NCBI RefSeq assembly: GCF_013364215.1
Contig: NZ_CP054923.1
Location: forward strand, 4,836,001-4,900,000
Direction of reading: 5' to 3'
DNA from: Verrucosispora sp. NA02020
Lineage (GTDB): Bacteria; Actinomycetota; Actinomycetes; Mycobacteriales; Micromonosporaceae
DNA: 64,000 bases
The position numbers and the translations under genes were made by a program. Shown here piece by piece: positions 19,636 through 28,193 of this stretch; the first letter of the stretch is position 1, and every line of letters begins with the position of its first letter. The notes under the pieces were generated by a model. The model had not been told where the DNA came from and did no database searches. It saw only the letters and a program-made list of their open reading frames with translations.

Positions 19636-20327
19636 CCACGCAGGAACGCATCAACGCCTACTGGACCGGCCGCGCACCCGAGTACGACGAGTACCAGCAG
19701 CGCCCCGACCGGCTCGCCGACGACCAGCGGGCCTGGGCGCAGATCTGGGCGCAGGCCCTGCCGGCCGCACCGCTGGACGTGCTCGACGTCGGCACCGGCA
19801 CCGGCCAGGTCGCCATGGTCCTGGCCGGTCTCGGGCACCGCGTCACCGGCATCGACCTGGCCGAGGGCATGCTCGCCGAGGCCCGCCGGCACGCCGCGAC
19901 CGTCACCGACGGCCCGGTCATCCGGCTCGGCGACGCCGTGGCGCCGGACTTCCCGGCCGCCAGCTTCGACGCCGTCACCAGCCGATACCTGATGTGGACG
20001 CTACGCGAGCCGCAGAGGGCCGTGGCCAACTGGATCCGCCTGCTGCGCCCCGGCGGCACGGTCGCGGTGGTGGACAGCACCTGGTTCCCGCACGGCCTCG
20101 ACAACGCCTCGGAGAACTTCACCGGCCACTACGACAGCCAGGTGCAGGCGGAGCTGCCGCTGGCCACCGCGACCTCCATCGACAAGACCGTGGCGGTGCT
20201 GGAGGAGTCGGGCCTGACGGACGTCACGGCCGTCCCGCTGACGTCGATCTACGAGCTGGACCACCGGTACGGCGTGGCACCGAACCACGAGCACCAGATG
20301 CAGTACCTGGTCAGCGGCCGGGTCTGA
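19632..20327 (+). CDS. Class I SAM-dependent methyltransferase in the chelate-import operon
   Basis: A 231-residue Rossmann-fold methyltransferase (Methyltransf_11/25 type). Motif I is LDVGTGTGQVAMVLAG (residues about 53-68), motif II GIDLAEGMLAEAR, then GDAVAPDFPAASFDAVTSRYLMWTL and the LRPGGTVAVVD strand. The N-terminus INAYWTGRAPEYDEYQ is typical of small-molecule methyltransferases. ATG 19632 overlaps the ATPase stop (ATGA). Being the last gene of a FecCD-type operon, it may modify the transported chelator or process the imported molecule (inference). Very acidic N-terminus and a possible His-rich C-terminus (NHEHQMQYL) noted; the latter could bind metal but also be chance. Confidence 0.9.
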
Positions 20328-20428
20328 GACGACCCGCCGCCGGGCACCCGGCCGCGTCCGCAGCACCAGTCACGCTCCGTGCAGCTCTCCGTGGACAGCG
20401 GGGAGCGCCGGGGCGTTCAGGCGTTGCG

Positions 20429-20443
20429 GTAATACGTATTAGC
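20429..20443. promoter_or_regulatory. LacI-type operator, copy 1
   Basis: TAATACGTATTA (20430-20441) is a perfect 12-bp palindrome with flanks matching the other copies (GTAATACGTATTAGC). It is the copy furthest from the lacI-type gene and nearest the methyltransferase end. Confidence 0.7.
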
Positions 20444-20561
20444 GCCGTCGAGTTCTTGAATACTGCGACTCCGGGGCGGCGCTGTCAAGAGCCGACGGCG
20501 AGGGTGCCCCGTCGGGCGGGTGGGGCGCCGCGCCTCGTTCACAGGTCCGCCGAGGACGCTC

Positions 20562-20577
20562 GCTAATCCGCATTAGT
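20562..20577. promoter_or_regulatory. LacI-type operator, copy 2
   Basis: CTAATCCGCATTAG (20563-20576): both CTAAT/ATTAG half-sites are intact, the centre is imperfect. About 50 nt upstream of the TTGACA at 20616. Confidence 0.65.
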
Positions 20578-20661
20578 TCAGGGAGTTCATCAGACGGAAA
20601 TCTGCCGTCACCCTCTTGACATCGATCGGGTTCAGCCGCGAAGCTCCTTCCCAGCCCGAAC

Positions 20662-20677
20662 GCTAATACGCATTAGC
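20662..20677. promoter_or_regulatory. LacI-type operator, copy 3
   Basis: GCTAATACGCATTAGC, intact half-sites, 21 nt before the GTG of the lacI-type gene and just before its ribosome site GGAAGGA. Position fits direct autorepression. Confidence 0.75.
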
Positions 20678-20697
20678 GGCAGTGGAAGGACTCCCCC

Positions 20698-21744
20698 GTG
20701 CCCCCTGCACCCCGACGCGTCACACAACGTGACATCGCACGGATGGCCGGCGTCAGCCAGGCAACCGTGTCGCTGGTGCTCAACAACCGCGCCGACGCGG
20801 AGGTGCGCATCGCCCCCGAGACCCGGGACCGGGTGCTGCGGGTGATCGCCGAGACCGGGTACGCCGCCGACCCGGTCGCCCGTCGGCTCGCGTCCCGGTT
20901 CAACCGGATCATCGGCGTCTTCACCTACGAGCCGGCGTTCCCCAGCGGCAGCCGGGACTTTTTCCACCCCTTCCTGCTCGGCATCGAGGAGTACGCCGAA
21001 CGGGTCGGCTGCGACCTGCTGCTGTTCACCAGCGCACCCGTGGTCGACGGGCGTCGACGGATCTTCCACCGCGACAACCGGCTCCGCCTGGCCGACGGGT
21101 GCATCCTGCTCGGACGCGAGATCGACGCCGCCGAGCTGCTCCGGCTCAACCGCGACGGATACCCGTACGTGGCGGTGGGTCGCCGCGACGACGCGGGTGG
21201 ACCGGTCCCCTACGTCGGCGCCGACTACGCCGCGGCGGTGCGGCAGCTCGTCGAACTGGCCCTGGGACGCGGCCACCGGCGCCTGGCCTACCTGGGCGTG
21301 GACGCCACCGCCGAGTCCTCGGCCGACCGCTGGCACGGGTTCGACGCCGCCGCACCGGCCGCCGAGTCGGCCCGCCGCCTGGCCGACCCGACCCGCGACG
21401 CCGACGCCGTCCTGGACGACCTCGCCGGGGACGGCAGCACGGTCGTCTTCGTCGAGGACTTCGCCACCGCCGTCGCCCTGGAGTCCGCCGCCCGCCGACG
21501 CGGGCTGCGCGTACCCGGTGACCTGTCGATCCTGACGCTCGGCGACCCGACGGTGCCGGTGCCCACCGACACCGCGTTCACCGGGTTCCACATCCCGCGC
21601 GAGGAGATGGGCCGGCAGTCGGTCGAGGTGCTGACCGGGGTCATCGACGGCAGCGCCGACGGCGTCCAGCAACGACTCCTCCCCTGCGAGTTCGTCGAGG
21701 GCGACACCCTCGGCGCCCCCGAACCGGCGGTCGACCGCCGATAG
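20698..21744 (+). CDS. LacI-family transcriptional regulator
   Basis: A 348-residue repressor with an N-terminal HTH (TQRDIARMAGVSQATVSLVLNN, residues about 8-29; shown here only as the HTH core DIARMAGVSQATVSLVLNN), hinge helix (DPVARRLASRF) and a sugar-binding Peripla_BP_3 type core ending with FTGFHIPREEMGRQSVEVL. GTG 20698 is preceded by GGAAGGA. It heads a collinear run with an FAD oxidoreductase and a sugar ABC importer. Three operator copies sit upstream and a fourth before the divergently oriented glycosidase-like gene at 27519, so this protein most likely controls all of 20.7-27.5 kb. The inducer is presumably the imported sugar or a product. Confidence 0.95.
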   Translation: MPPAPRRVTQRDIARMAGVSQATVSLVLNNRADAEVRIAPETRDRVLRVIAETGYAADPVARRLASRFNRIIGVFTYEPAFPSGSRDFFHPFLLGIEEYAERVGCDLLLFTSAPVVDGRRRIFHRDNRLRLADGCILLGREIDAAELLRLNRDGYPYVAVGRRDDAGGPVPYVGADYAAAVRQLVELALGRGHRRLAYLGVDATAESSADRWHGFDAAAPAAESARRLADPTRDADAVLDDLAGDGSTVVFVEDFATAVALESAARRRGLRVPGDLSILTLGDPTVPVPTDTAFTGFHIPREEMGRQSVEVLTGVIDGSADGVQQRLLPCEFVEGDTLGAPEPAVDRR

Positions 21745-21771
21745 GCGGCCCGCGCGACTGGAAGGAAGCAA

Positions 21772-23376
21772 GTGGCACAGATGCGTGCGGACGTCCTCAT
21801 CGTCGGCGGCGGACTGGGCGGGGTCGCCGCCGCGCTCGCGGCGGCCCGGGCCGGTCGGTCGGTGATCCTGACCGAGGAGTTCGACTGGCTCGGCGGGCAG
21901 CTCACCAGCCAGGCCGTCCCGCCCGACGAGCACTCCTGGATCGAGCAGTTCGGTGCCACCGCCAGCTACCGGGCGCTACGCACCGGCATCCGCGACTACT
22001 ACCGACGGCACTACCCGCTCACCGAACGCTCCCGGTCCTGGACCGACCTGAATCCGGGCGCCGGCTGGGTCAGCCGGCTCTGCCACGAGCCACGGGTGGC
22101 CGTCGCCGTGCTGGAACAGATGCTCGCGCCGTACCGGGGCTCGGGCCGGTTGACCGTGCTCCAGCCGTACCGGCCGGTGGCGGCGGCCACCGACGGGGAC
22201 CGGGTCACCGGCGTCACGCTGGCGCACCGGGACCGCGAGGACCGCATCGACGTCACCGCGCCGTACGTGCTGGACGCCACCGAGACCGGCGAGTTGCTGC
22301 CGCTGACCGGCACCGAGTACGTCACCGGCTTCGAGTCGCGGGAGCAGACCGGTGAGCCGAGCGCCCCGGCCGAGGCGCAGCCGATGAACATGCAGGCCGT
22401 GTCGGTCTGCTTCGCCATCGACCACGTCGACGGGGATCACACCATCGACCGGCCCGCCGGCTACGACTTCTGGCGCGACTACAAGCCCGACTTCTGGGGT
22501 GACCGGCTGCTCTCCTGGCGCTCGCCGAACCCGCGCACCCTGGAGATCCTGGAGCGCAGCTTCACCCCGAACCCGGACGACGAGCCCTGGGCGGTCAACG
22601 CCGACCAGCGCGTCAACCCCGGCGACGGCAACCTGTGGACGTTCCGCCGGATCGCCGCCCGGCGCAACTTCGTCGACGGCGCGTACGCCAGCGACATCAC
22701 CCTGGTCAACTGGCCGATGATCGACTACTTCGAGGGCCCGGTCATCGACGTGCCCAACGCGTCGTGGCACCTGGCCAAGGCACGCGAACTGTCGTACTCC
22801 CTCTTCTACTGGTTGCAGACCGAGGCACCGCGACCCGACGGCGGCACCGGCTTCCCCGGGCTGCGGTTGCGCGGCGACGTGACCGGCAACCCGGCCGGTC
22901 TGGCCCAGGCGCCCTACATCCGGGAGTCGCGCCGGATCAGGGCCGAGTACACCGTGGTGGAGCAGGACCTCTCCCTCGCGGTACGCGGCGCACACGGCGC
23001 CGTGCGGTACCCCGACTCGATCGGCGTCGGGATGTACCGCATCGACCTGCACCCGTCGACCGGCGGCGACAACTACATCGACGTCGGGTCCTGCCCGTTC
23101 GAGATCCCACTCGGCGCGCTGATCCCGCAGCGGATGGAGAACCTGCTGCCGGCCGGCAAGAACATCGGCACCACGCACGTCACCAACGGCAGCTACCGGC
23201 TGCACCCGGTCGAGTGGAACGTCGGCGAGGTCGCCGGTCTGCTCGCCGACTTCTGTCTGGCGCGGGGCGAGTCCCCGCGCGCGGTCCGCGGCACCCCCCG
23301 GCTGCTGGCCGAGTTCACCGACCGCGTCACGGCCGCCGGCGTCGAATGCCGGTGGCCGGAGATCGCGGGCTACTGA
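21772..23376 (+). CDS. FAD-dependent oxidoreductase (FAD_oxidored family)
   Basis: A 534-residue flavoprotein. The dinucleotide-binding motif is VGGGLGGVAAALAAARAGRSVILTEE split by the window rule (GGGLGGVAAA at residues about 12-21), followed by WLGGQLTSQ, DATETGELLPLTG and the C-terminal IGTTHVTNGSYRLHPVEW with the second FAD contact. This is the PF12831-type group often found in polysaccharide-use loci, where the substrate is usually unknown. No signal peptide, so cytosolic. GTG 21772 follows GGAAGGAAG. Gene order (regulator, this enzyme, binding protein, two permeases) suggests it oxidises the imported sugar or a derivative (inference). Confidence 0.88.
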   Translation: MAQMRADVLIVGGGLGGVAAALAAARAGRSVILTEEFDWLGGQLTSQAVPPDEHSWIEQFGATASYRALRTGIRDYYRRHYPLTERSRSWTDLNPGAGWVSRLCHEPRVAVAVLEQMLAPYRGSGRLTVLQPYRPVAAATDGDRVTGVTLAHRDREDRIDVTAPYVLDATETGELLPLTGTEYVTGFESREQTGEPSAPAEAQPMNMQAVSVCFAIDHVDGDHTIDRPAGYDFWRDYKPDFWGDRLLSWRSPNPRTLEILERSFTPNPDDEPWAVNADQRVNPGDGNLWTFRRIAARRNFVDGAYASDITLVNWPMIDYFEGPVIDVPNASWHLAKARELSYSLFYWLQTEAPRPDGGTGFPGLRLRGDVTGNPAGLAQAPYIRESRRIRAEYTVVEQDLSLAVRGAHGAVRYPDSIGVGMYRIDLHPSTGGDNYIDVGSCPFEIPLGALIPQRMENLLPAGKNIGTTHVTNGSYRLHPVEWNVGEVAGLLADFCLARGESPRAVRGTPRLLAEFTDRVTAAGVECRWPEIAGY

Positions 23377-23396
23377 CCCCCCGGTGAGGAGAGACG

Positions 23397-24677
23397 ATGA
23401 GATCAGGAAAGGGAATACGCGTTGTCGCCACGGCGCTGACCGGCGTTCTCGCCATGTCCGCCTGCGGCGGCGGTGAGACGCAGGACAGCGGCCCGGCCAC
23501 CCTGCGGGTCACCGTCTGGTCGGCCAACGAGGCGCATCTGGCGCTGTTCAACGAGATCGCCGACGAGTACCGCCAGAACAATCCCGACGTCACGCAGATC
23601 ACCTTCGATCCGCTGCCGTTCGACACGTACACCACGGCGCTGACCACCCAGATCGCCGGCGGCAACGCCCCCGACCTGGCCTGGGTGTTCGAGAACTCGG
23701 CGCCCGACTTCGTCGCCTCCGGCGCGCTGCTGCCACTCGACGAGACCCTCAAGAAGACCGACGGCTACCAGTACGACGACATCCTGCCGGCCACCCTCAA
23801 GCTCTGGCAGGACGACGGCAAGCTGTACGCGTACCCCTTCTCCACCTCGCCGTTCGGCGTCTTCGTCAACACCGACCTGCTCAAGCAGGCCGACCAGCGG
23901 ACCCCGGCCGAGCTGATCGAGGCCGGCCAGTGGACCTGGGACAACGCCTTCGGCGCGGCCGGTGCCACCCAGGCCGCGACCGGCAAGGCCGGGCTGGTGA
24001 TCCGCGACTTCGACTACAAGGACTGGAGCAACCTGTCCACGATCTGGACCGGGTGGGGTGCTCGGGCCTGGAGCGAGGACGGCAGGACCTGCGGCTTCGC
24101 CGAACCCGAGATGGTCGAGGCGATGACGCGGCTGCACCGTGCCGTCTTCACCGACAAGGCGTTGCCCGGCCCGGGCACCACCGCCGACTTCTTCGCCGGT
24201 GACGCCGCCATGACCATCACCCAGATCTCCCGCGCGTCGCTGCTCGAGGACGACGGGTTCGCCTGGGACCTGGTCCCGCTGCCCGCCGGGCCGAAGGGGC
24301 CGTACGCGGTGGTCGGACAGGCCGGCATCGGGGTGCTCAAGCGCAGCCCGAACGCCGAGGCCGCCGCCGACTTCCTGGCCTTCCTCACCAACCCCACCAA
24401 CTCCGCCAAGCTGGCCCAGTTCTTCCCGCCGCCGCGCCAGTCCCAGTTGACCGCCGACACGCTGGCCAAGACGAACCCGAAGCTCGAACCGGAGCAGTTG
24501 CAGAAGGTCGTCATCGACGGGATCACCAACGGCGTGGTCAAGCCCAGTCACGCCGGGCAGGCCGAGATCAGCCAGCAGGTCCGCGCCGGTCTGGACCCGC
24601 TGTGGAAGGCCGACGCGGACGTCAGGGCCGTCCTGGACGGGGTCTGCGGCAAGATCCAGCCGTTGCTGGCGAAGTAA
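23397..24677 (+). CDS. Sugar ABC transporter substrate-binding lipoprotein (family 1)
   Basis: A 426-residue extracellular solute-binding protein of the SBP_bac_1 (MalE-like) type. The signal peptide ends in lipobox VLAMSAC (Cys about residue 22). Typical parts are TLRVTVWSANEAHLALFNEIADEY, QIAGGNAPDLAWVF, a hinge region with YAYPFSTSPFGVFVNTDLL and NAEAAADFLAFL near the C-terminus. ATG 23397 follows GAGGAGAG. It is followed 8 nt later by the first permease, so this is the binding component of the LacI-controlled importer. The sugar cannot be read from the sequence; Trp and Phe in the cleft region (WVFENSAPDF, WTWDNAF) fit a carbohydrate ligand. Confidence 0.94.
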   Translation: MRSGKGIRVVATALTGVLAMSACGGGETQDSGPATLRVTVWSANEAHLALFNEIADEYRQNNPDVTQITFDPLPFDTYTTALTTQIAGGNAPDLAWVFENSAPDFVASGALLPLDETLKKTDGYQYDDILPATLKLWQDDGKLYAYPFSTSPFGVFVNTDLLKQADQRTPAELIEAGQWTWDNAFGAAGATQAATGKAGLVIRDFDYKDWSNLSTIWTGWGARAWSEDGRTCGFAEPEMVEAMTRLHRAVFTDKALPGPGTTADFFAGDAAMTITQISRASLLEDDGFAWDLVPLPAGPKGPYAVVGQAGIGVLKRSPNAEAAADFLAFLTNPTNSAKLAQFFPPPRQSQLTADTLAKTNPKLEPEQLQKVVIDGITNGVVKPSHAGQAEISQQVRAGLDPLWKADADVRAVLDGVCGKIQPLLAK

Positions 24678-24685
24678 GGCGACCG

Positions 24686-25633
24686 ATGACCCGTACGGAC
24701 ACCAGGGTGGACCCGGCCACGGCCGGGTCCGCCCCGGACCGGGCCCGGCCGTTCTGGACCGGCCGCCGCCGCGACCACCTCACCGGCTACCTGTTCATCG
24801 CCCCGCAGTTGCTCGGCAGCGCCGTCTTCGTGATCCTGCCCCTGGCCCTCGTCGTCTGGTACAGCCTGCACGAGTGGAACGTGCTCGCCGGCACGTTCGA
24901 CTTCGTCGGCACCGACAACTACGCGGCGCTCGCCGACGACCCGAACCTCGGCTCGGTGCTGCGGGCCACCGGGCTCTTCTCCGTCGGCCTGGTGGTGTTC
25001 AACCTGGCCCTGGCCCTGCTGCTGGCTGTCCTGCTCAACCAGAAGCTGCGCGGCACGATCGTGTTCCGCACGCTGTTCTTCTCCCCCGTCGTGGTGTCGC
25101 TGGTGGCCTGGACGATCGTCTGGGGCTTCCTGTTGCAGGACAACGGCGGCGTCAACGGCCTGCTCGACACGATCGGCGTGGACGGACCGAACTGGCTGCG
25201 CGGCGAGGCCACCGCCATGTTCTCGGTCGTCGTCGTGCAGGTGTTCAAGAACGTCGGCCTGAACATGGTGCTGTTCCTGGCCGCCCTCCAGGGCGTGCCC
25301 GCCGAGCTGTACGAGGCGGCCGAGGTGGACGGGGCCAGCCGGCTGCGCCAGTTCTGGCGGATCACCGTGCCACTGATCAGCCCGACGATCCTGCTCACCT
25401 CGATCATCACGGTGGTGGGTTCGCTCCAGGTCTTCGCCCAGATCGCGGTGCTCACCCAGGGCGGTCCGGGCACCTCGACCACGGTGCTCGTCTACTACCT
25501 GTACCAGCAGGCGTTCCAGTTCCACCACTTCGGCTACGGCGCCACCCTGTCGATCGTGCTGTTCGGCATCGTCCTCGCGCTGACCGTGGCGCAGTGGCAG
25601 ATGCGCAAGAGGTGGGTCTTCCATGAGTCGTGA
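24686..25633 (+). CDS. Sugar ABC transporter permease (MalF-like)
   Basis: A 315-residue permease with six helices. Diagnostic: the opening GYLFIAPQLLGSAVFVILPLALVVWYS (given here as GYLFIAPQLLGSAVF) and the EAA loop EAAEVDGASRLRQFWRITVP, followed by GGPGTSTTVLVYYLYQQAF, all standard in CUT1 sugar importers. ATG 24686 is chosen by position just after the SBP stop; a longer in-frame start (24602) would lie inside the SBP gene. It overlaps the next permease by 11 nt. No ATPase gene is present in the locus, so a shared MsiK-type ATPase elsewhere is expected, as known for Streptomyces CUT1 systems. Confidence 0.94.
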   Translation: MTRTDTRVDPATAGSAPDRARPFWTGRRRDHLTGYLFIAPQLLGSAVFVILPLALVVWYSLHEWNVLAGTFDFVGTDNYAALADDPNLGSVLRATGLFSVGLVVFNLALALLLAVLLNQKLRGTIVFRTLFFSPVVVSLVAWTIVWGFLLQDNGGVNGLLDTIGVDGPNWLRGEATAMFSVVVVQVFKNVGLNMVLFLAALQGVPAELYEAAEVDGASRLRQFWRITVPLISPTILLTSIITVVGSLQVFAQIAVLTQGGPGTSTTVLVYYLYQQAFQFHHFGYGATLSIVLFGIVLALTVAQWQMRKRWVFHES

Positions 25634-26465
25634 CCTGTCGCCCCGGACCAAGCTCGTGCTCTACGGGGCGCTGCTGGTGCTGGCCGTACCCTTCGTCTTC
25701 CCGACCTGGTGGATGGTCACCTCGTCGCTGAAGCCGGTGGCGGACATCTTCGCCTTCCCGCCGCAACTGCTGCCGGTCGATCCCCGGCTCGACGCCTACC
25801 AGCGGGTGTTCGACCTGCAACCCTTCGGGCAGCAGTACCTCAACAGCCTCTACATCGCGCTGGTGGTCACCGTCGGCACGCTGGCGGTGGCGGCCCTGGC
25901 CGGGTACGCCTTCGCGCGCATCCGCTTCCGGGGCCAGAACGTGCTGTTCCTGGTCGTCCTCGCCGGGTTGCTCATCCCGAGCGAGGTGACGATCGTGCCG
26001 TTGTTCCAGATGTTCTTCCGGCTCGGGCTGATCGACACGCACTGGCCGCTGATCCTGGTGCCGATCCTCGGCGCGCCGAGCGTGCTGGCGACGTTCATCA
26101 TGCGGCAGTTCTTCCTCGCCCTGCCCGGGGAGTTGGAGGAGGCGGCCCGGGTCGACGGGCTGGGCCGGTTCGCCACCTTCTGGCGGATCGCGCTGCCGCT
26201 GTCCCGGCCCGCGCTGGGCGCGGTCGCCATCTTCACCTTCCTGCACAGCTGGAACCTCTACCTGGAACCGATCGTGTTCCTCTCCACACCGGAGAAGTTC
26301 ACCCTGCCGCAGGCGCTCACCCAGTTCGTCGACGCGTACGGCGGACCGATGTGGGACGTGCAGCTCGCGGCGGCGTCGATGACGGCGCTGCCGGTGCTGG
26401 TGGTCTTCGTGATCGCGCAGAAGCAGTTCGTCGAGGGCCTGGCGCACACCGGCCTCAAGGGCTGA
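25623..26465 (+). CDS. Sugar ABC transporter permease (MalG-like)
   Basis: A 280-residue second permease with six helices. The N-terminus PFVFPTWWMVTSSLKPVADIF and the EAA loop EEAARVDGLGRFATFWRIALP with the LSRPALGAVAIFTFLHSWN follow-up are typical for MalG-type CUT1 subunits. The gene overlaps the preceding permease by 11 nt and ends the plus-strand LacI operon; a strong bidirectional terminator follows 10 nt later. It pairs with the MalF-like subunit and the lipoprotein at 23397. Confidence 0.94.
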   Translation: MSRDLSPRTKLVLYGALLVLAVPFVFPTWWMVTSSLKPVADIFAFPPQLLPVDPRLDAYQRVFDLQPFGQQYLNSLYIALVVTVGTLAVAALAGYAFARIRFRGQNVLFLVVLAGLLIPSEVTIVPLFQMFFRLGLIDTHWPLILVPILGAPSVLATFIMRQFFLALPGELEEAARVDGLGRFATFWRIALPLSRPALGAVAIFTFLHSWNLYLEPIVFLSTPEKFTLPQALTQFVDAYGGPMWDVQLAAASMTALPVLVVFVIAQKQFVEGLAHTGLKG

Positions 26466-26474
26466 GCGGTATCC

Positions 26475-26505
26475 CGCCGACCGGCCCGCGAAGGGCCGGT
26501 CGGCG
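26475..26505. terminator. Bidirectional terminator closing the LacI-controlled operons
   Basis: Perfect 13-bp stem CGCCGACCGGCCC (26475-26487) with its complement 26493-26505 and loop GCGAA, between the converging permease gene (end 26465) and glycosidase-like gene (end 26512). Confidence 0.88.
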
Positions 26506-26511
26506 GTGTCC

Positions 26512-27519
26512 CTAGACCTCGCGGGCCACGCAGATGCGGGCGTTCAGGCGGGGTCCGGCCTCGTAGAGCATGTACGACACGCCGCCGTCGGTGCCGAACG
26601 CCGGTGACGCCACCCGGCCGTTGTCCGAGGCGATCGGCCGGTGGAAGACGCCGAGGTGCACCTCGCGGTCGAAGTTGTTGCCGACCTCGGTGAGGTACAT
26701 GTTGCCGTTGTTGCCGTGGTATGCCAGGTACGCCGTGCCGTTGCGCTTGAGCAGGTGCGGCGCGGAGATGTCGGTGAGGCCGTCACCGGCGGGCGACACC
26801 AGCGGGTTCGGCGCGAACTGCCAACCGCTCCAGCCGTTCGGCGACCAGCCCCAGAAGATCTTCCGGGTGCCGGGTCCGATGGTGTGGGCACCCATGAAGA
26901 CCATCACGTAGCGGTTGCCCTTGCCCGCCACCGAGTGCTCGAAGACCCGCGCGTACGAGGTCTCGGTGGTGTTCGGCACCAGCCGGGTCGACAGGATCGG
27001 GGTCTCGTCGGTGAACCGGACGCCGTCGGTGGAGCGGGCCACCCGGGTGGTGAAGTTCTCGCCGTGGAAGTACAGGTAGAACTGCCGCGTCGGGGCGTCC
27101 CAGATGACGTGCGGGGACGACACGTGGCTCACCGTCGTGGTCGGCAGCACCCGGTCGATGACCGGATTGCCGGAATACTCGGTGTAGGGGCCTTCGAGCC
27201 GGTTGGCGTAGGCGAGGCAGATGCCGCCCGGCGCGTCGTGCGGCGCATAGTAGAGGTAGTAGCGGCCGAGATAGTTGCTGACCTTGTCGTAGACGCCACG
27301 GACGCACGGGAAGATGAACTCCCGGGTCGGGTTGTAGCGCAACGACGCGGGCAGCGCGTCCCGGACGTACCGGTAGTTGGGGAAACCGGCGGGTGCGGCG
27401 GCGGCCGGTGCGGACGTGACGGCGAGGCCGGCACCGGTGGTCGCGGTCGCGAGACCGGCCGCCGCCACACCGCGCAGCAGCGTGCGTCGGGTGAAGGGGC
27501 TCTCAGGGGTACGGGTCAT
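26512..27519 (-). CDS. Tat-exported five-bladed beta-propeller glycosidase-like protein
   Basis: A 335-residue exported protein. The N-terminus FTRRTLLRGVAAAGLATATT is a twin-arginine signal, cleavage near TSAPAAAA. The mature protein has the repeated blades of the GH43/GH117-type propeller fold: GRYYLYYAPHDAPGGICLAYA, VSSPHVIWDAPTRQFYLYFHG, GLTDISAPHLLKRNGTAYLAYHG and RVASPAFGTDGGVSYMLYEAG. Acidic catalytic residues cannot be assigned with certainty (Asp in IWDAP and TDISAP and Glu in FHGEN are candidates). A LacI-type operator lies 170 nt upstream next to a promoter, tying it to the importer. It probably releases the sugar that the importer takes up (inference). Confidence 0.85.
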   Translation of the reverse strand: MTRTPESPFTRRTLLRGVAAAGLATATTGAGLAVTSAPAAAAPAGFPNYRYVRDALPASLRYNPTREFIFPCVRGVYDKVSNYLGRYYLYYAPHDAPGGICLAYANRLEGPYTEYSGNPVIDRVLPTTTVSHVSSPHVIWDAPTRQFYLYFHGENFTTRVARSTDGVRFTDETPILSTRLVPNTTETSYARVFEHSVAGKGNRYVMVFMGAHTIGPGTRKIFWGWSPNGWSGWQFAPNPLVSPAGDGLTDISAPHLLKRNGTAYLAYHGNNGNMYLTEVGNNFDREVHLGVFHRPIASDNGRVASPAFGTDGGVSYMLYEAGPRLNARICVAREV

Positions 27520-27655
27520 CGTTCCCTCCGTTCAGGATGGACGACGGGGGCAGGGGGACGGGACCGGGCGGGACGGGTCAGCGGACGCCAGTCACCCACG
27601 GCGAGCAGCCGATACGCTGCGAATACTCGCCCCGAACCGGTTCATGTGATCGATG

Positions 27656-27704
27656 AGTCTGCGCGTGTGGTTACCCGGCGGTCAAGACGCTAATACGAAT
27701 TAGC
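27656..27704 (-). promoter_or_regulatory. Promoter with LacI-type operator (copy 4) of the propeller glycosidase gene
   Basis: Minus strand: operator GCTAATTCGTATTAGC (27704-27689) is followed 3 nt later by TTGACC (27685-27680), an 18-nt spacer and CAGACT (27661-27656). The operator carries the same half-sites as the three copies at 20.4-20.7 kb and abuts the -35, where a bound repressor would block RNA polymerase. Confidence 0.72.
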
Positions 27705-27719
27705 ACGGCGGGTCCGCGA

Positions 27720-28193
27720 GCGCCCGACGCTCCCCGCCGCCCGCATTCGCCGTCCCGGTCCCCGCCACCCTCTCCCGCCCCCCTCTCCCCCGCCGTCCTC
27801 CTGTCCCGCCGCCGGCCCTCATCCCGCCGCCGCCGCCGACCCCTGCCCCCCTCGGCCCCTTTGCTCTGCTTCAACCCACGCAACGGCCCCCTTGCGGCAT
27901 CCCGGCCGTAGCGTCCGCGTAAGCAGAGCAAAGGGACCGAGGGGGGTCAGGTCGACCGCCGGCAGCCCGCCGCCACCACGCACCCTCGTCCAAGCCCAAG
28001 CCCAAGCCTGCGTCCGCGCCACGCCCACCTCGCCACGGCGCGTCGCGATCACCGCCGCAGGATTGCAGCTTTTGCACCGATATACACCATTTGGGAGATA
28101 ATTGATTGATCAAGTGGTCCGCCGTAGGGCGGCCGACGGACGGTCGCCGCGTCGGCGCGAGCCCGGACCGGAGACGAGAAAGCGCTGATCGAC
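27720..28193. other. Gene-free region with C-rich strand, inverted repeat and AT-rich promoter patch
   Basis: Nothing codes convincingly here. From about 27720 to 27860 the plus strand is nearly free of purine runs and very C-rich; 27768-27791 reads on the minus strand as GGGGGAGAGGGGGG then CGGGAGAGGG, a four-tract G-quadruplex pattern. An inverted repeat follows (27844-27949). At 28060-28110 an AT-rich patch (TTGCAC 28072-28077, GATAAT 28097-28102, spacing 19) is the likely promoter of the LCP gene. Confidence 0.55.
27844..27949. repeat. Inverted repeat, MITE-like or attenuator-like element
   Basis: Left arm contains CCCTTTGCTCTGCTT (ends 27871), right arm AAGCAGAGCAAAGGG (27921-27935); pairing extends outward through CTCGG/CCGAG and C/G runs with few mismatches, about 26-30 bp in all, around a 49-nt centre. 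From memory, similar AGCAGAGCAAAGGG palindromes recur in Micromonospora genomes, but I could not check this. Confidence 0.55.

Larger units (their letters stand above)
20328..20697. promoter_or_regulatory. Intergenic control region of the LacI locus
   Basis: This 370-nt stretch has no gene. It holds three LacI-type operators (separate entries) and a candidate -35 TTGACA (20616-20621) with a weak -10 GAAGCT 18 nt further. Operators lie about 50 nt upstream and 20 nt downstream of that promoter, compatible with looping repression and autoregulation of the lacI-type gene. Confidence 0.6.
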
